Below the pieces are notes generated by a model, which saw only the letters and a list, made by a program, of their open reading frames with translations, had not been told where the DNA came from and made no database searches. A program made the translations under genes and the position numbers. A stretch of DNA of 64,000 nucleotides from Sphingomonas psychrotolerans (lineage in GTDB: Bacteria; Pseudomonadota; Alphaproteobacteria; Sphingomonadales; Sphingomonadaceae), in NCBI RefSeq assembly GCF_002796605.1, contig NZ_CP024923.1, positions 2,893,001 through 2,957,000 of the forward strand. The letters are read 5' to 3'. The first letter of the stretch is position 1; every line of letters begins with the position of its first letter. Shown piece after piece: positions 37,457 through 45,408 of this stretch.

Positions 37457-38124
37457 CCGCCCCGGCTTTGGGGGGATGGATCGCTGAGACTTTCGGCCGC
37501 AAGCCCGCGGAGCTCGCCGCCTATCAGCGCGCGCTGACCCATGGCAGTCAGGCCGCGGCCAATTATGAGCGGATGGAGTTTCTCGGTGACCGCGTGCTCG
37601 GCCTCGTCATCGCCGAATGGCTGTTCGAGAGTTTCGCCGAGGAGCCCGAAGGCGCGCTGTCGCGCCGCCTCAACGCACTGGTGACCGGGCCGGTCTGCGC
37701 CGACGTCGCGCGTGAAGTCGGTGTGGTGCCCTATCTGCGGCTCGGCAAGCAGGCGCGCGAAGACGGCGCGGCGGACAGCGACAATGTGCTGGGCGACGTG
37801 ATCGAGGCGCTGATCGGCGCTTTCTATCTCGAATTCGGGCTGGAAGCGGCGCGCGGCTTCATTCGTAAAGCTTGGGCGTCGCGAATCGACACGCAGGGGC
37901 AGGCCCCCAAGCATCCCAAATCAGCGCTGCAGGAATGGGCCGCCGCGCACAATCGCCGTCCGCCCGAATATGAGGTCATCGACCGTTCGGGACCCAACCA
38001 CTCGCCGCGTTTTACGGTGAAGGTGGCGATCGGCAAGCTCGCCGAGGCAACAGGCGAAGGTACGTCGAAGCAGGAAGCGGAGACCGCGGCGGCTGCAGCA
38101 TTGCTGGGTAAGCTGGAGAAGTAA
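37453..38124 (+). CDS. rnc: Ribonuclease III
   Basis: Double-strand RNA endonuclease for rRNA and mRNA processing. The signature YERMEFLGDRVLGLVIAEW and the DNVLGDVIEALIGAFYLE helix carry the acidic metal ligands; the dsRNA-binding domain begins at PKSALQEWAAAHNR. No ATG/GTG start fits the family N-terminus. Candidates are CTG at 37453 (overlapping the lepB stop as CTGA, with GAGAAGG 3 nt before) and TTG at 37468. I used the CTG, which gives the family-like sequence (M)TAPALGGWIAETFG. The start is uncertain. Confidence 0.9.
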   Translation: MTAPALGGWIAETFGRKPAELAAYQRALTHGSQAAANYERMEFLGDRVLGLVIAEWLFESFAEEPEGALSRRLNALVTGPVCADVAREVGVVPYLRLGKQAREDGAADSDNVLGDVIEALIGAFYLEFGLEAARGFIRKAWASRIDTQGQAPKHPKSALQEWAAAHNRRPPEYEVIDRSGPNHSPRFTVKVAIGKLAEATGEGTSKQEAETAAAAALLGKLEK

Positions 38125-38128
38125 TCTC

Positions 38129-38223
38129 TCCCCTTCCGCTTGCGGGAGGGAGCGGGGGAGAGCATGAGCCCTGCCGACGGCCGAATGGCCCCTCCCCTAA
38201 CCCCTCCCGCAAGCGGAAGGGGA
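38129..38223. repeat. Intergenic inverted repeat element D (rnc-era hairpin)
   Basis: A perfect 22-bp inverted repeat: left arm 38129-38150 (TCCCCTTCCGCTTGCGGGAG..) and right arm 38202-38223, with a 51-bp centre. It lies in the rnc-era transcript 4 nt after the rnc stop and 15 nt before the era ATG, so the RNA would form a long duplex next to the era ribosome site. Its layout resembles elements A-C. Confidence 0.85.
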
Positions 38224-38238
38224 ACAAGGATTTTTCGA

Positions 38239-39141
38239 ATGGAAACCACCAATCCACATTGCGGCGTCGTCGCAATCGTCGGCGCGCCCAACGCCGGCAA
38301 GTCCACCTTGGTCAATGCGCTCGTCGGTCAGAAGGTCGCGATCGTCAGCCCCAAGGCGCAGACCACGCGCGCCCGGCTGATGGGCATTGCCATCCACGGC
38401 GATGCCCAGCTCGTCCTCGTCGATACGCCGGGTATCTTCACGCCCGAACGCCGGCTCGACCGCGCGATGGTCGCAGCCGCGTGGGAAGGCACTGATGGCG
38501 CCGACCTGATCGCGCTGGTGGTCGACGGCAAGGGCGGGACCGGGTCCAAGGTCCGGCAAGTCGTCGAGAGCCTCGCAGGGCGCCCCGAGCGCAAGATCCT
38601 GATCCTCAACAAGGTCGATATCGCAGACAAGCCGCGGCTGCTCGGGCATGTCGCCAAGCTCAACGAGATGCTGCCGTTCGACGAGACTTACTTCGTCAGT
38701 GCGCAGACCGGCGATGGCGTCCCCGAACTCAAGGCCGCGCTCGCCGCGGCGATGCCCGAGAGCGCGTGGCACTTTCCCGAGGACCAGGTTTCCGATGCCA
38801 CCGAGCGGATGATCGCCGCCGAGGTGACGCGCGAGCAGCTCTACCTCCAGCTGCACGCCGAGCTGCCTTATGCCAGCGCGGTCGAGACCGAGAAATATTC
38901 GGAGCGGCCCGACGGCTCTGTCGAGATCCACCAGCAGATCCTCGTCGCGCGCGACACCCAGCGCGCGATCGTGCTCGGCAAGGGCGGCACCCGGATCAAG
39001 GAGATCGGCGCTCGCGCCCGCGCCGAGCTGTCGCGGATCATGGGGGTACCGGTGCACCTCTACCTCCACGTCAAGGTCAACCCGAAATGGGAGGAAGATC
39101 GCGCGCTCTATCGCGACATTGGGCTCGACTGGGTCGATTAG
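38239..39141 (+). CDS. era: GTPase Era
   Basis: GTPase that binds the 3' end of 16S rRNA during 30S assembly. The 300-aa protein has G1 GAPNAGKST, G3 DTPG, G4 NKVD, and a C-terminal KH domain (LGKGGTRIKEIGARARAELS). AAGGA at 38226-38230 supports the ATG at 38239. An upstream in-frame extension would be encoded by the inverted repeat and can be dismissed. Confidence 0.97.
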   Translation: METTNPHCGVVAIVGAPNAGKSTLVNALVGQKVAIVSPKAQTTRARLMGIAIHGDAQLVLVDTPGIFTPERRLDRAMVAAAWEGTDGADLIALVVDGKGGTGSKVRQVVESLAGRPERKILILNKVDIADKPRLLGHVAKLNEMLPFDETYFVSAQTGDGVPELKAALAAAMPESAWHFPEDQVSDATERMIAAEVTREQLYLQLHAELPYASAVETEKYSERPDGSVEIHQQILVARDTQRAIVLGKGGTRIKEIGARARAELSRIMGVPVHLYLHVKVNPKWEEDRALYRDIGLDWVD

Positions 39142-39842
39142 GCGCCGACGAGCACTTCCTCGACCCAGGCGGGCACCAGCACGCCCGCGGGTCCCATCCG
39201 ACTCTCGCCGAACCACAGGCTGCCTTCCGACGGGTCAAGATTGAGTTCGAGCGTCGCAGCGCCGTGATAGCGCGCGGTCTGGACGAAGCCAGCCGCCGGA
39301 TAAACGGCGCCCGAAGTGCCGATCGAGACGAACAGATGGGCTTGGGCGAGCGCGTGCTCGATACGCTCCATCTGGTACGGCATCTCCCCGAAGAAGACGA
39401 TGTCGGGGCGCAGCGCCGGGGTGCCGCAATTGGAGCATTCGGTCTCGGGCGGCAGCGCGTCTTCCCAGCCAATGCGGATACCGCATGCAGCGCACAAGGC
39501 CGATTTGAGTTCGCCGTGCATATGGAGCAGCCGCGCCGATCCGGCGCGCTCGTGCAAATCGTCGACATTCTGAGTGACGAGCAGCAGCTCGCCTGGCCAT
39601 TTCGCATCGAGCGCGGCGAGCGCGCGGTGCGCGGCATTGGGCTCGACGCTCGCCAGCTTCGCGCGCCGTTCGTCGTAGAAGCGGTGCACCAGTTCGGAAT
39701 CGCGCGCGAGCGCCTGCGGGGTGCAGACATCCTCGACCCGGTGCCCTTCCCAAAGCCCGCCGGGTCCGCGGAAGGTCGCGACGCCGCTCTCAGCGGAAAT
39801 GCCCGCCCCGGTGAGGATCACGATGTTGCGGCGATCGGGCAT
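39138..39842 (-). CDS. cobB: NAD-dependent protein deacylase (sirtuin, CobB)
   Basis: Class III sirtuin of 234 aa removing acyl groups from lysines with NAD. Visible motifs are GAGISAESGVATFRG, TQNVDDLHERAG, the catalytic His in HMHGEL, and a zinc site of four cysteines (CAACG...CSNCG). The ERRAKL segment carries the Arg typical of desuccinylases of the CobB/SIRT5 class. Tail-to-tail 4-nt overlap with era. Confidence 0.95.
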   Translation of the reverse strand: MPDRRNIVILTGAGISAESGVATFRGPGGLWEGHRVEDVCTPQALARDSELVHRFYDERRAKLASVEPNAAHRALAALDAKWPGELLLVTQNVDDLHERAGSARLLHMHGELKSALCAACGIRIGWEDALPPETECSNCGTPALRPDIVFFGEMPYQMERIEHALAQAHLFVSIGTSGAVYPAAGFVQTARYHGAATLELNLDPSEGSLWFGESRMGPAGVLVPAWVEEVLVGA

Positions 39843-39918
39843 TGCCGATCTCTACCGCCTGCCATGCGGTTGCCGCAAATCCGTTGTTGATTGCACCACC
39901 GCTTTGGAGCGCCTGCCG

Positions 39919-40248
39919 ATGCTGCTCGCCTTTCTGCTCGTCCAGGCCGTGTCGCAGGATCGCAACCTCGTTCCGGGCGGGGACGAAGACGGGACGCGAA
40001 CGACCGCCGCCGCGCCGCGCTGCGATTCCGCAGCCGAGGACATCGTAGTATGCGGCACTGCCGACCCGGGCCAGTTCCGCCTGAAGAAGATCGAACCGCG
40101 TTATGTCGAGCCGCCGGTGCGCGCAGCGAAGCAGGTGGGCCCGGGCGAGCTCTCGGCCGAGCTCGAGCGACGCGAGTTCCCAGGCGCCTCGTCGCGCCGG
40201 GCGATGCTGCGCTTCCGGATCCCGCTGGGCGCCGGGAAGCCGAAATAG
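39919..40248 (+). CDS. Small exported protein with C...EDIVVC motif
   Basis: A 109-aa protein with a short hydrophobic N-terminus (MLLAFLLVQAVSQ) acting as a probable signal peptide, and GGAG nine bases before the ATG. The mature part has CDSAAEDIVVCGT followed by FRLKKIEPRY, the same layout as the protein at 6719-7123. Function unknown. It lies 40 nt before dapB on the same strand. Confidence 0.7.
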   Translation: MLLAFLLVQAVSQDRNLVPGGDEDGTRTTAAAPRCDSAAEDIVVCGTADPGQFRLKKIEPRYVEPPVRAAKQVGPGELSAELERREFPGASSRRAMLRFRIPLGAGKPK

Positions 40249-40288
40249 CCCCTGTCGCGCCGCCCCATGATTGTGCCAAAGCAGCGCC

Positions 40289-41016
40289 ATGACGAGCATC
40301 GGTATTTTCGGAAGCATGGGGCGGATGGGACAGGCGATCGCCGCCGTGGCACCCGGCCTCGGCGCGCGGGTCGCAGGGGGGCGGATGTCGGCGACAGCCC
40401 GGCCGATCTCGCGCGCAAGGCCGATGTGCTGGTCGATTTTTCCGCGCCCGCCGCGCTTGAGGCGCATCTCGGCGCCGCGCGTGCGGCCTGGACGCCCATC
40501 GTGATCGGCACCACCGGAATCGGCGCACACCATCACGCGCTGATCGATGCCGCCGCCGCGGAAATCCCCGTGCTCCAGACCGGCAACACCTCGCTCGGTA
40601 TAGGGCTGCTGGCGCGGCTGGTACGCGAGGCGGCGGCGCGATTAGGCCCCGACTGGGACATCGAGATCGTCGAGATGCACCATCGCAACAAGGCCGATGC
40701 GCCCTCGGGCACCGCGCTGATGCTCGGCAACGCCGCCGCGCACGGCATCGGCACGACCCTTGCCGATGCGGGCGTCAGCGACCGCGCCGGCCTGACAGGA
40801 CCCCGCGCGGAGGGCACGATCGGCATGGCGTCGCTGCGCGGCGGATCGGTGGTCGGCGATCACAGCGTGATCTTCGCCACCGCCGGCGAGCGCATCGAGC
40901 TCATCCACCGCGCCGACGATCGCACGATCTTCGCGCGCGGCGCGGTGCAGGCGGCACTCTGGCTCAAGGGGCAGCAGCCCGGCCGATACACGATGGACGA
41001 GGTGCTCGGCATTTGA
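40289..41016 (+). pseudogene. dapB: 4-hydroxy-tetrahydrodipicolinate reductase, -1 frameshift near the N-terminus
   Basis: Lysine and diaminopimelate synthesis. The first 31 residues (MTSIGIFGSMGRMGQAIAAV...) with the NADPH loop are in one frame. From ADVGDSPADLARKADVLVDFS onward the protein continues in another frame to HHRNKADAPSGTAL, RGGSVVGDH and the C-terminus. The break is in a run of six G (40376-40381); a seventh G restores VAGGADVGDSPADL. Because dapB is normally essential for the cell wall, a base-calling error is likelier than true loss. It overlaps nth by 4 nt (TTGA). Confidence 0.88.
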
Positions 41017-41674
41017 ACAAGGCGGAGACTGTCGAGTTCTTCGCGCGGCTCGCGGGCGACAATCCGCACCCGGAGACCGAGCTCGAATATAGCAACGCCT
41101 ATACCTTGCTAGTCGCGGTGGTGCTCTCCGCGCAGATGACCGACGCCGGCGTCAACAAGGCGACGCGCACGCTCTTTGCCGAAGCCGATACCCCGAGAAG
41201 ATGCTCGCGCTCGGCGAGGAGACGCTCAAGCAACGGCTGCGGACGATCAACTTCTACAACACCAAGGCAAAGAACGTCCTCGGTCTCAGCCGCGCGCTGA
41301 TCGAGCGACATGGTGGCGAAGTCCCCGCCGACCGCGATTTGCTCGAGGCGCTGCCCGGCGTCGGGCGCAAGACCGCCAATGTCGTGCTCAATTCGGCGTT
41401 CGGACGCGAGACCTTCGCCGTCGACACCCACATCTTCCGCGTCGGCAACCGCACCGGGCTGGCACGCGGCAAGAACCCGCTCGAGGTGGAACGCAAGCTC
41501 GACAAGCGCGTGCCCCAACCCTTCCGGTTGCATGCCCATCACTGGCTGATCCTGCACGGCCGTTACACCTGCAAGGCGCGGACGCCCGAATGCTGGCGCT
41601 GCGTGGTCATGGATCTGTGCGCGTACAAGCCCAAGGCCCTCACCCCGCCCGCACGCAAGTCCGTAACGCGCTGA
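41013..41674 (+). pseudogene. nth: Endonuclease III, -1 frameshift
   Basis: Base-excision glycosylase/AP lyase for oxidised pyrimidines. The N-terminal frame (from a TTG overlapping the dapB stop) runs through [24 protein letters not shown]. From [16 protein letters not shown] the protein continues in another frame, including the helix-hairpin-helix [18 protein letters not shown], catalytic Asp in VDTHIFRV, and the iron-sulfur cluster cysteines ([11 protein letters not shown]...C). The break is in a run of four C (41191-41194); five would restore TPEKML. Same error type as in dapB and the amylase. Confidence 0.88.
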
Positions 41675-41725
41675 CGCGGAAACGGCTGGCGCGGCCGGTT
41701 TTGCTTTGCTAGGCGCGGCTTTCAG

Positions 41726-41802
<77 letters not shown>

Positions 41803-41927
41803 TGTTTTCAACTACTTAGTGACAAATCACGCGCCGGTTATGTTCCGGCGTGCGAGTTATGTGCGACCAACGCTCGACCGCGGCGCGCCGTCCCCTCGCT
41901 CAGGTTCGGAGCGTGAGCATCCGAATC

Positions 41928-42019
41928 ATGTCTGCGATCTGGGGCATGGCGCTGCCGGATAGCGAGATGCTGGTGCTGTTGGCGCTAGCCGACGCGGCGA
42001 ATGACGAGGGGGTTTGCCC
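41928..42019 (+). pseudogene. Fragment of phage/plasmid helix-turn-helix replication-type protein
   Basis: About 31 codons (MSAIWGMALPDSEMLVLLAL...ANDEGV) resemble the N-terminus of helix-turn-helix proteins common in prophages and plasmids, which begin with a short MSxxW...LPxxEKLVLLALADxANDEG block. Similarity stops at about 42018, where an IS transposase remnant begins on the other strand. It is a truncated relic with no usable product. Confidence 0.45.
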
Positions 42020-42121
42020 GAACCGCTCGATCGAGTGCAGCAGATGGTCCGCTGGCACATGCCGCTCTAGGCTGAAGCTGAAGAAAAGTGCCCCCTGCGC
42101 CAGCGTCCGCTCGCCCATCAT
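42020..42121 (-). pseudogene. IS5/IS1182-type transposase, N-terminal fragment
   Basis: The first 34 residues (MMGERTLAQGALFFSFSLER and HVPADHLLHSIERF) match the start of IS5/IS1182-group DDE transposases, which typically begin MMGERTxxQxALFYEFSLERHVPxDHLLRSIDRF. The remainder of the transposase is missing; the frame leaves the family exactly where the phage-like fragment starts. It is an IS relic at a recombination junction. Confidence 0.6.
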
Positions 42122-42268
42122 CGCCCCTCTCCGCTCTCTCCCGGAGAGTGAATCAGACCATCCGCGCTACTTCTAGACCGACTTCTTCAACCCAATCGGC
42201 GCATACCAGATACGAACCGCGCGACTCGGCTTGGGCCGAAGTCTCGCGGCTCATGTCTGCAGTGTTGA

Positions 42269-42742
42269 TCAGAGCTTGCCCCCTGCGAGCAGCTCACGGG
42301 TGCGCTTCAGGGTAGATACCAGCGCGGCTTTGTACCCCTTGTCGCTGTCGAACTGCGCTTGTTCGGCCCGTACTTCCGGGCCGTTCGGCTCCTTGTCGCG
42401 CAGGCCGAGATAGCAATAGAAGCGCAACTGAAGCGCCCCGGCCTCGTCTTCGTAGAGCTCGTTGATGATCGCGCCTTCGCGCGGACCGGTGGCCTGGAAA
42501 AAGGTCACTTTGCTCTCGGGCTCGAGGGTGATGATTTCCCGCAGATCGGCGCCCCCGATCACCGCCTCGCGGACGAAATGCGTGGCGCTTTCTTCGACGA
42601 CCTCGCAGCGCGTGCAAAGGCCGGGCGGCAGGAACAGACGGGCGTCCCGAGCCTTGAGCTCCAGGCCGGCCCATGCCTGCGCACGGGTCAGCGGTATCTC
42701 GCCTTGGGGATTCACAGGAACGGTGGCGGTCGAATAGATCAT
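42269..42742 (-). CDS. DUF1857 (SRPBCC/AtaL-like) protein
   Basis: A 157-aa single-domain protein of the START/SRPBCC superfamily, DUF1857 group (MIYSTATVPVNPQG, AWAGLELKARDARLFLPPG, REIITLEPESKVTFFQATG, LQLRFYCYLGL). A hydrophobic ligand pocket is expected. Ligand and role are unknown. It lies 37 nt downstream of the NmrA-type gene on the same strand. Confidence 0.82.
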   Translation of the reverse strand: MIYSTATVPVNPQGEIPLTRAQAWAGLELKARDARLFLPPGLCTRCEVVEESATHFVREAVIGGADLREIITLEPESKVTFFQATGPREGAIINELYEDEAGALQLRFYCYLGLRDKEPNGPEVRAEQAQFDSDKGYKAALVSTLKRTRELLAGGKL

Positions 42743-42779
42743 GATACGTCTCTTTGGTGTGGGGTTGCGGCGCCTGGGC

Positions 42780-43643
42780 TCAAGCGGCGATCTCGGCGGC
42801 GAAATCGCGATAGGAGCGCAGCGGCCGGCCGAGCAGTGCGGTGAGGCGTTCGACCTCGCCCGCAGCGGGGATCATGCCCTCGCTCTGGAAGCGCTCGGCC
42901 ATCAGCCGCATGTCGAACGCCATCCAGCCCGGCGAGAACTGTCGCAAAGTCTGCTCGAACCTGGCAGTGTCGTCGCCAGCATAAGCGATCGGGCGGCCAA
43001 GCACCTCGGTCCAGATGCCAGCGACGTCCGCGCCGGTCAGCGTATCGGGACCGACGAGCGTGATGTGATCGAGCGGCAGCGGGATGCTGGACTGCTCGCG
43101 GCGCAGAAGCTCGATCGCCGCGATCTCGCCGATGTCGCGCGCATCGACCATCGCCAGTCCCTTGCTGCCGATCGGCATCGGGTACACCCCGTGGCCGGTT
43201 ACCACGTCCTTGATGGTGATATCGTTGTCGATGAAATAGGCAGGGCGCAGGATAGTGGCCGGCATGCCCATCTGCTCGATCGCGCGCTCCACGGCGAATT
43301 TGACCGCGAAGTGCGGTACGTTGGCGTAGAGATCGCCGTGGATCACCGACAGGTACACGACTCGCTCGATGCCGGTCTCGCGGGCCACGTTTAGCGCGAT
43401 CAGCGCCTGGGTGAATTCATCTGCCGCCACTGCGTTCAGCAAGAACAGCGTCGAGACGCCGGAGAATGCACTGCGCAGCGAGTCGGTGTCGAACAGATCG
43501 CCCTGGACGACGCTGACCCTCGCGGGGAGGTTGGCCGTTGCAGGATTGCGGACGAGCGCGCGGACATCGGCGTCGCGGGCGAGGAGCTGGTCGATCACGT
43601 GGCGGCCGATACGGCCGGTAGCGCCGGTAACGAGAATGGTCAT
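42780..43643 (-). CDS. NmrA/NAD(P)H-binding oxidoreductase
   Basis: A 287-aa NAD(P)-binding protein. The Rossmann motif is GATGRIGRHVIDQLL, with NmrA-like middle segments (VVYLSVIHGDLYANVPHFAV, RPAYFIDNDI). AAGGAG precedes the ATG at 43643. It is divergent from the LysR-type gene at 43749, an arrangement in which the regulator often controls the oxidoreductase in response to quinones or electrophiles. Confidence 0.88.
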   Translation of the reverse strand: MTILVTGATGRIGRHVIDQLLARDADVRALVRNPATANLPARVSVVQGDLFDTDSLRSAFSGVSTLFLLNAVAADEFTQALIALNVARETGIERVVYLSVIHGDLYANVPHFAVKFAVERAIEQMGMPATILRPAYFIDNDITIKDVVTGHGVYPMPIGSKGLAMVDARDIGEIAAIELLRREQSSIPLPLDHITLVGPDTLTGADVAGIWTEVLGRPIAYAGDDTARFEQTLRQFSPGWMAFDMRLMAERFQSEGMIPAAGEVERLTALLGRPLRSYRDFAAEIAA

Positions 43644-43748
43644 GCGGTGTCTCCTTGTTTGATGCCCGACTGGCAGTCCGGAAATTAGCGATCCACAAGC
43701 GATCCAATAGGCGCTATATCTGGACACACAGTCTCACTGGTGGAACAC

Positions 43749-44642
43749 ATGGACCTGCTTGCCCTCGCGGATTTCAATCTCGTCGCCCGGCACGGAGGAT
43801 TTGGTCGCGCCGCCCGCGCCGCCGGGCGGCCCAAGGCGACGCTGTCGCGCCGGGTCTCGGAGCTCGAAGCGAGTCTGGACCTGCGATTGTTCGAGCGCGG
43901 CGCGCGCATGCTCAAGCTGACCGAGGAGGGGCGCGCGCTCTACCAGCGAACAAGCGCGCTGCTCACCGAACTCGGCGAGACGGCGGCTGCAATCACATCG
44001 GGGGGGAACACGCCACGAGGTCGATTGCGGATCAGCGCGCCGCTGCTGTTTTCGCAAATCGCGATGGGGAAGCTTGCCGCGGGATTCACCGCGAGATTCC
44101 CTGAAGTCCGGCTCGAGGTGACCACCGAAGATCGCCCGGTCGACATGATCGAGGAAGGGTATGACCTTGTTATCCGCGTCAATCCCGATCCAGACGACAG
44201 CCTTGTGGGACGCGCCTTCCTGCGCGATCGGCTCGTAGTCGTGGCGAGCCCGACGCTCGCAAGGCCAACGGACGGAACAGCCGCGCCCGTGGTTGTCCGG
44301 GGATCCGGTGACCAGCCCGATCAGTGGAGAATGCAAACCTCGGAGGGAGAGGCGATCATCGCGGTCGACCCAGTCCTCCGTCTCTCCTCGATTATCATGG
44401 TCCGAGATGCGATTCGGGCTGGGGGCGGCGCCGCGCGCCTTCCGATATCGCTGGTCAGCCATGACCTTGCGGCGGGCACCCTGATGCACTGGGGCGATAT
44501 CGATGGCCCGGACATCGCATTATGGGCGCTCTATCCATCGCGCCGCCTGTTGAGCGCGCGAGTGTCGGCGTTTCTCGACTTCCTCAAATCGGCGTTCCCG
44601 ACCGGAGCGCCGGGCGAGCTGGCTGCCTTTATCGGCGAATAG
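43749..44642 (+). CDS. LysR family transcriptional regulator
   Basis: A 297-aa regulator. N-terminal winged helix-turn-helix (FNLVARHGGFGRAARAAG, ATLSRRVSELEASLDLRLFER), then a substrate-binding domain (PRGRLRISAPLLFSQIAMG to the C-terminus) of the CrgA/DsdC-like class. A GTG nine bases upstream (43740) is an alternative start. It is divergent from the NmrA-like gene across 105 bp, which should contain the shared operator. Confidence 0.93.
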   Translation: MDLLALADFNLVARHGGFGRAARAAGRPKATLSRRVSELEASLDLRLFERGARMLKLTEEGRALYQRTSALLTELGETAAAITSGGNTPRGRLRISAPLLFSQIAMGKLAAGFTARFPEVRLEVTTEDRPVDMIEEGYDLVIRVNPDPDDSLVGRAFLRDRLVVVASPTLARPTDGTAAPVVVRGSGDQPDQWRMQTSEGEAIIAVDPVLRLSSIIMVRDAIRAGGGAARLPISLVSHDLAAGTLMHWGDIDGPDIALWALYPSRRLLSARVSAFLDFLKSAFPTGAPGELAAFIGE

Positions 44643-44738
44643 GCGTCGCCTCGGCCATCGAACCACCTCCGCCGATCGATCGGCGGCGGGAACTGAACGG
44701 ATGGAACATCCCCCCAACTCTTACGCGATCTGAAAATT

Positions 44739-44900
44739 CTAGCGACGGCTCACCGCAAAGATCGGGGCTGCGAGCGCAACTGCAAAGATCCCGGCGACAA
44801 GAAGCAACATCGTGGCGATCATGTCGCCGCCGATAGCCTTGGCCAGCGATCGCTCGGCCAGAACCACCGCCACGAGCACCGCGGCGGCCAGCAAGCTCAA
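44739..44900 (-). CDS. Candidate 53-aa small membrane protein
   Basis: A short frame starting at TTG encodes SLLAAAVLVAVVLAE, a charged turn (RSLAKAIGGD), then MIATMLLLVAGIFAVALAAP and a basic end SRR, so two membrane helices. The TTG overlaps the stop of an upstream frame ending SSEDEVADEKDGKMDL, whose own start I cannot find. The composition is unusually coherent for a chance frame in otherwise empty DNA. Neighbours give no clue to function. Confidence 0.4.
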   Translation of the reverse strand: MSLLAAAVLVAVVLAERSLAKAIGGDMIATMLLLVAGIFAVALAAPIFAVSRR

Positions 44901-45408
44901 AGATCCATCTTCCCGTCCTTCTCGTCCGCGACCTCGTCTTCGGACGAACCCGGGCCAATCGGGAAAGAGCCGGAAAAGACAATGGCGTGTCTGTGGAATC
45001 GGTTGCGTGGCGTCCGCGCGCCACTGCGGACACGGCGGCAGCGTCCGTGGAGTTCAGCATGATATCGATCCTTTGGAATCGGCACTCCGTGGCGCAGGTG
45101 GGACGGTGCGGCAGAGGCCTGTTCTCTCCTCCGCCGCACCATTCGGGGGCTCACACCCGCCTGGCGGCTGACGTTTTGTCCCCCGCGGTTGTCATCGCCA
45201 TATTGGAGGGGAAACAGAATCCCGCCTTATCCGTGCGCTTGCTTACCCTGACCGATACCATCGGGGGAGACTAAGAGGGACAGGACCGAGCAATGCTATC
45301 ACACCTGCGATGACCGCTTTGCGCCCAGAAGGGGTCCTTCATCCTCCGCGGGAGCCATCCACACAGGACGTTCATACGATATGGTACGGCGGCCACAACG
45401 CTTCGACT
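44901..45408. other. Gap without a convincing gene
   Basis: About 500 bases between the candidate small membrane protein and the end of the ABC permease. Open frames here are short and lack recognisable motifs or credible ribosome sites. The only notable item is the acidic minus-strand tail SSEDEVADEKDGKMDL at its left end, possibly the remnant of a broken small gene. Confidence 0.5.
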
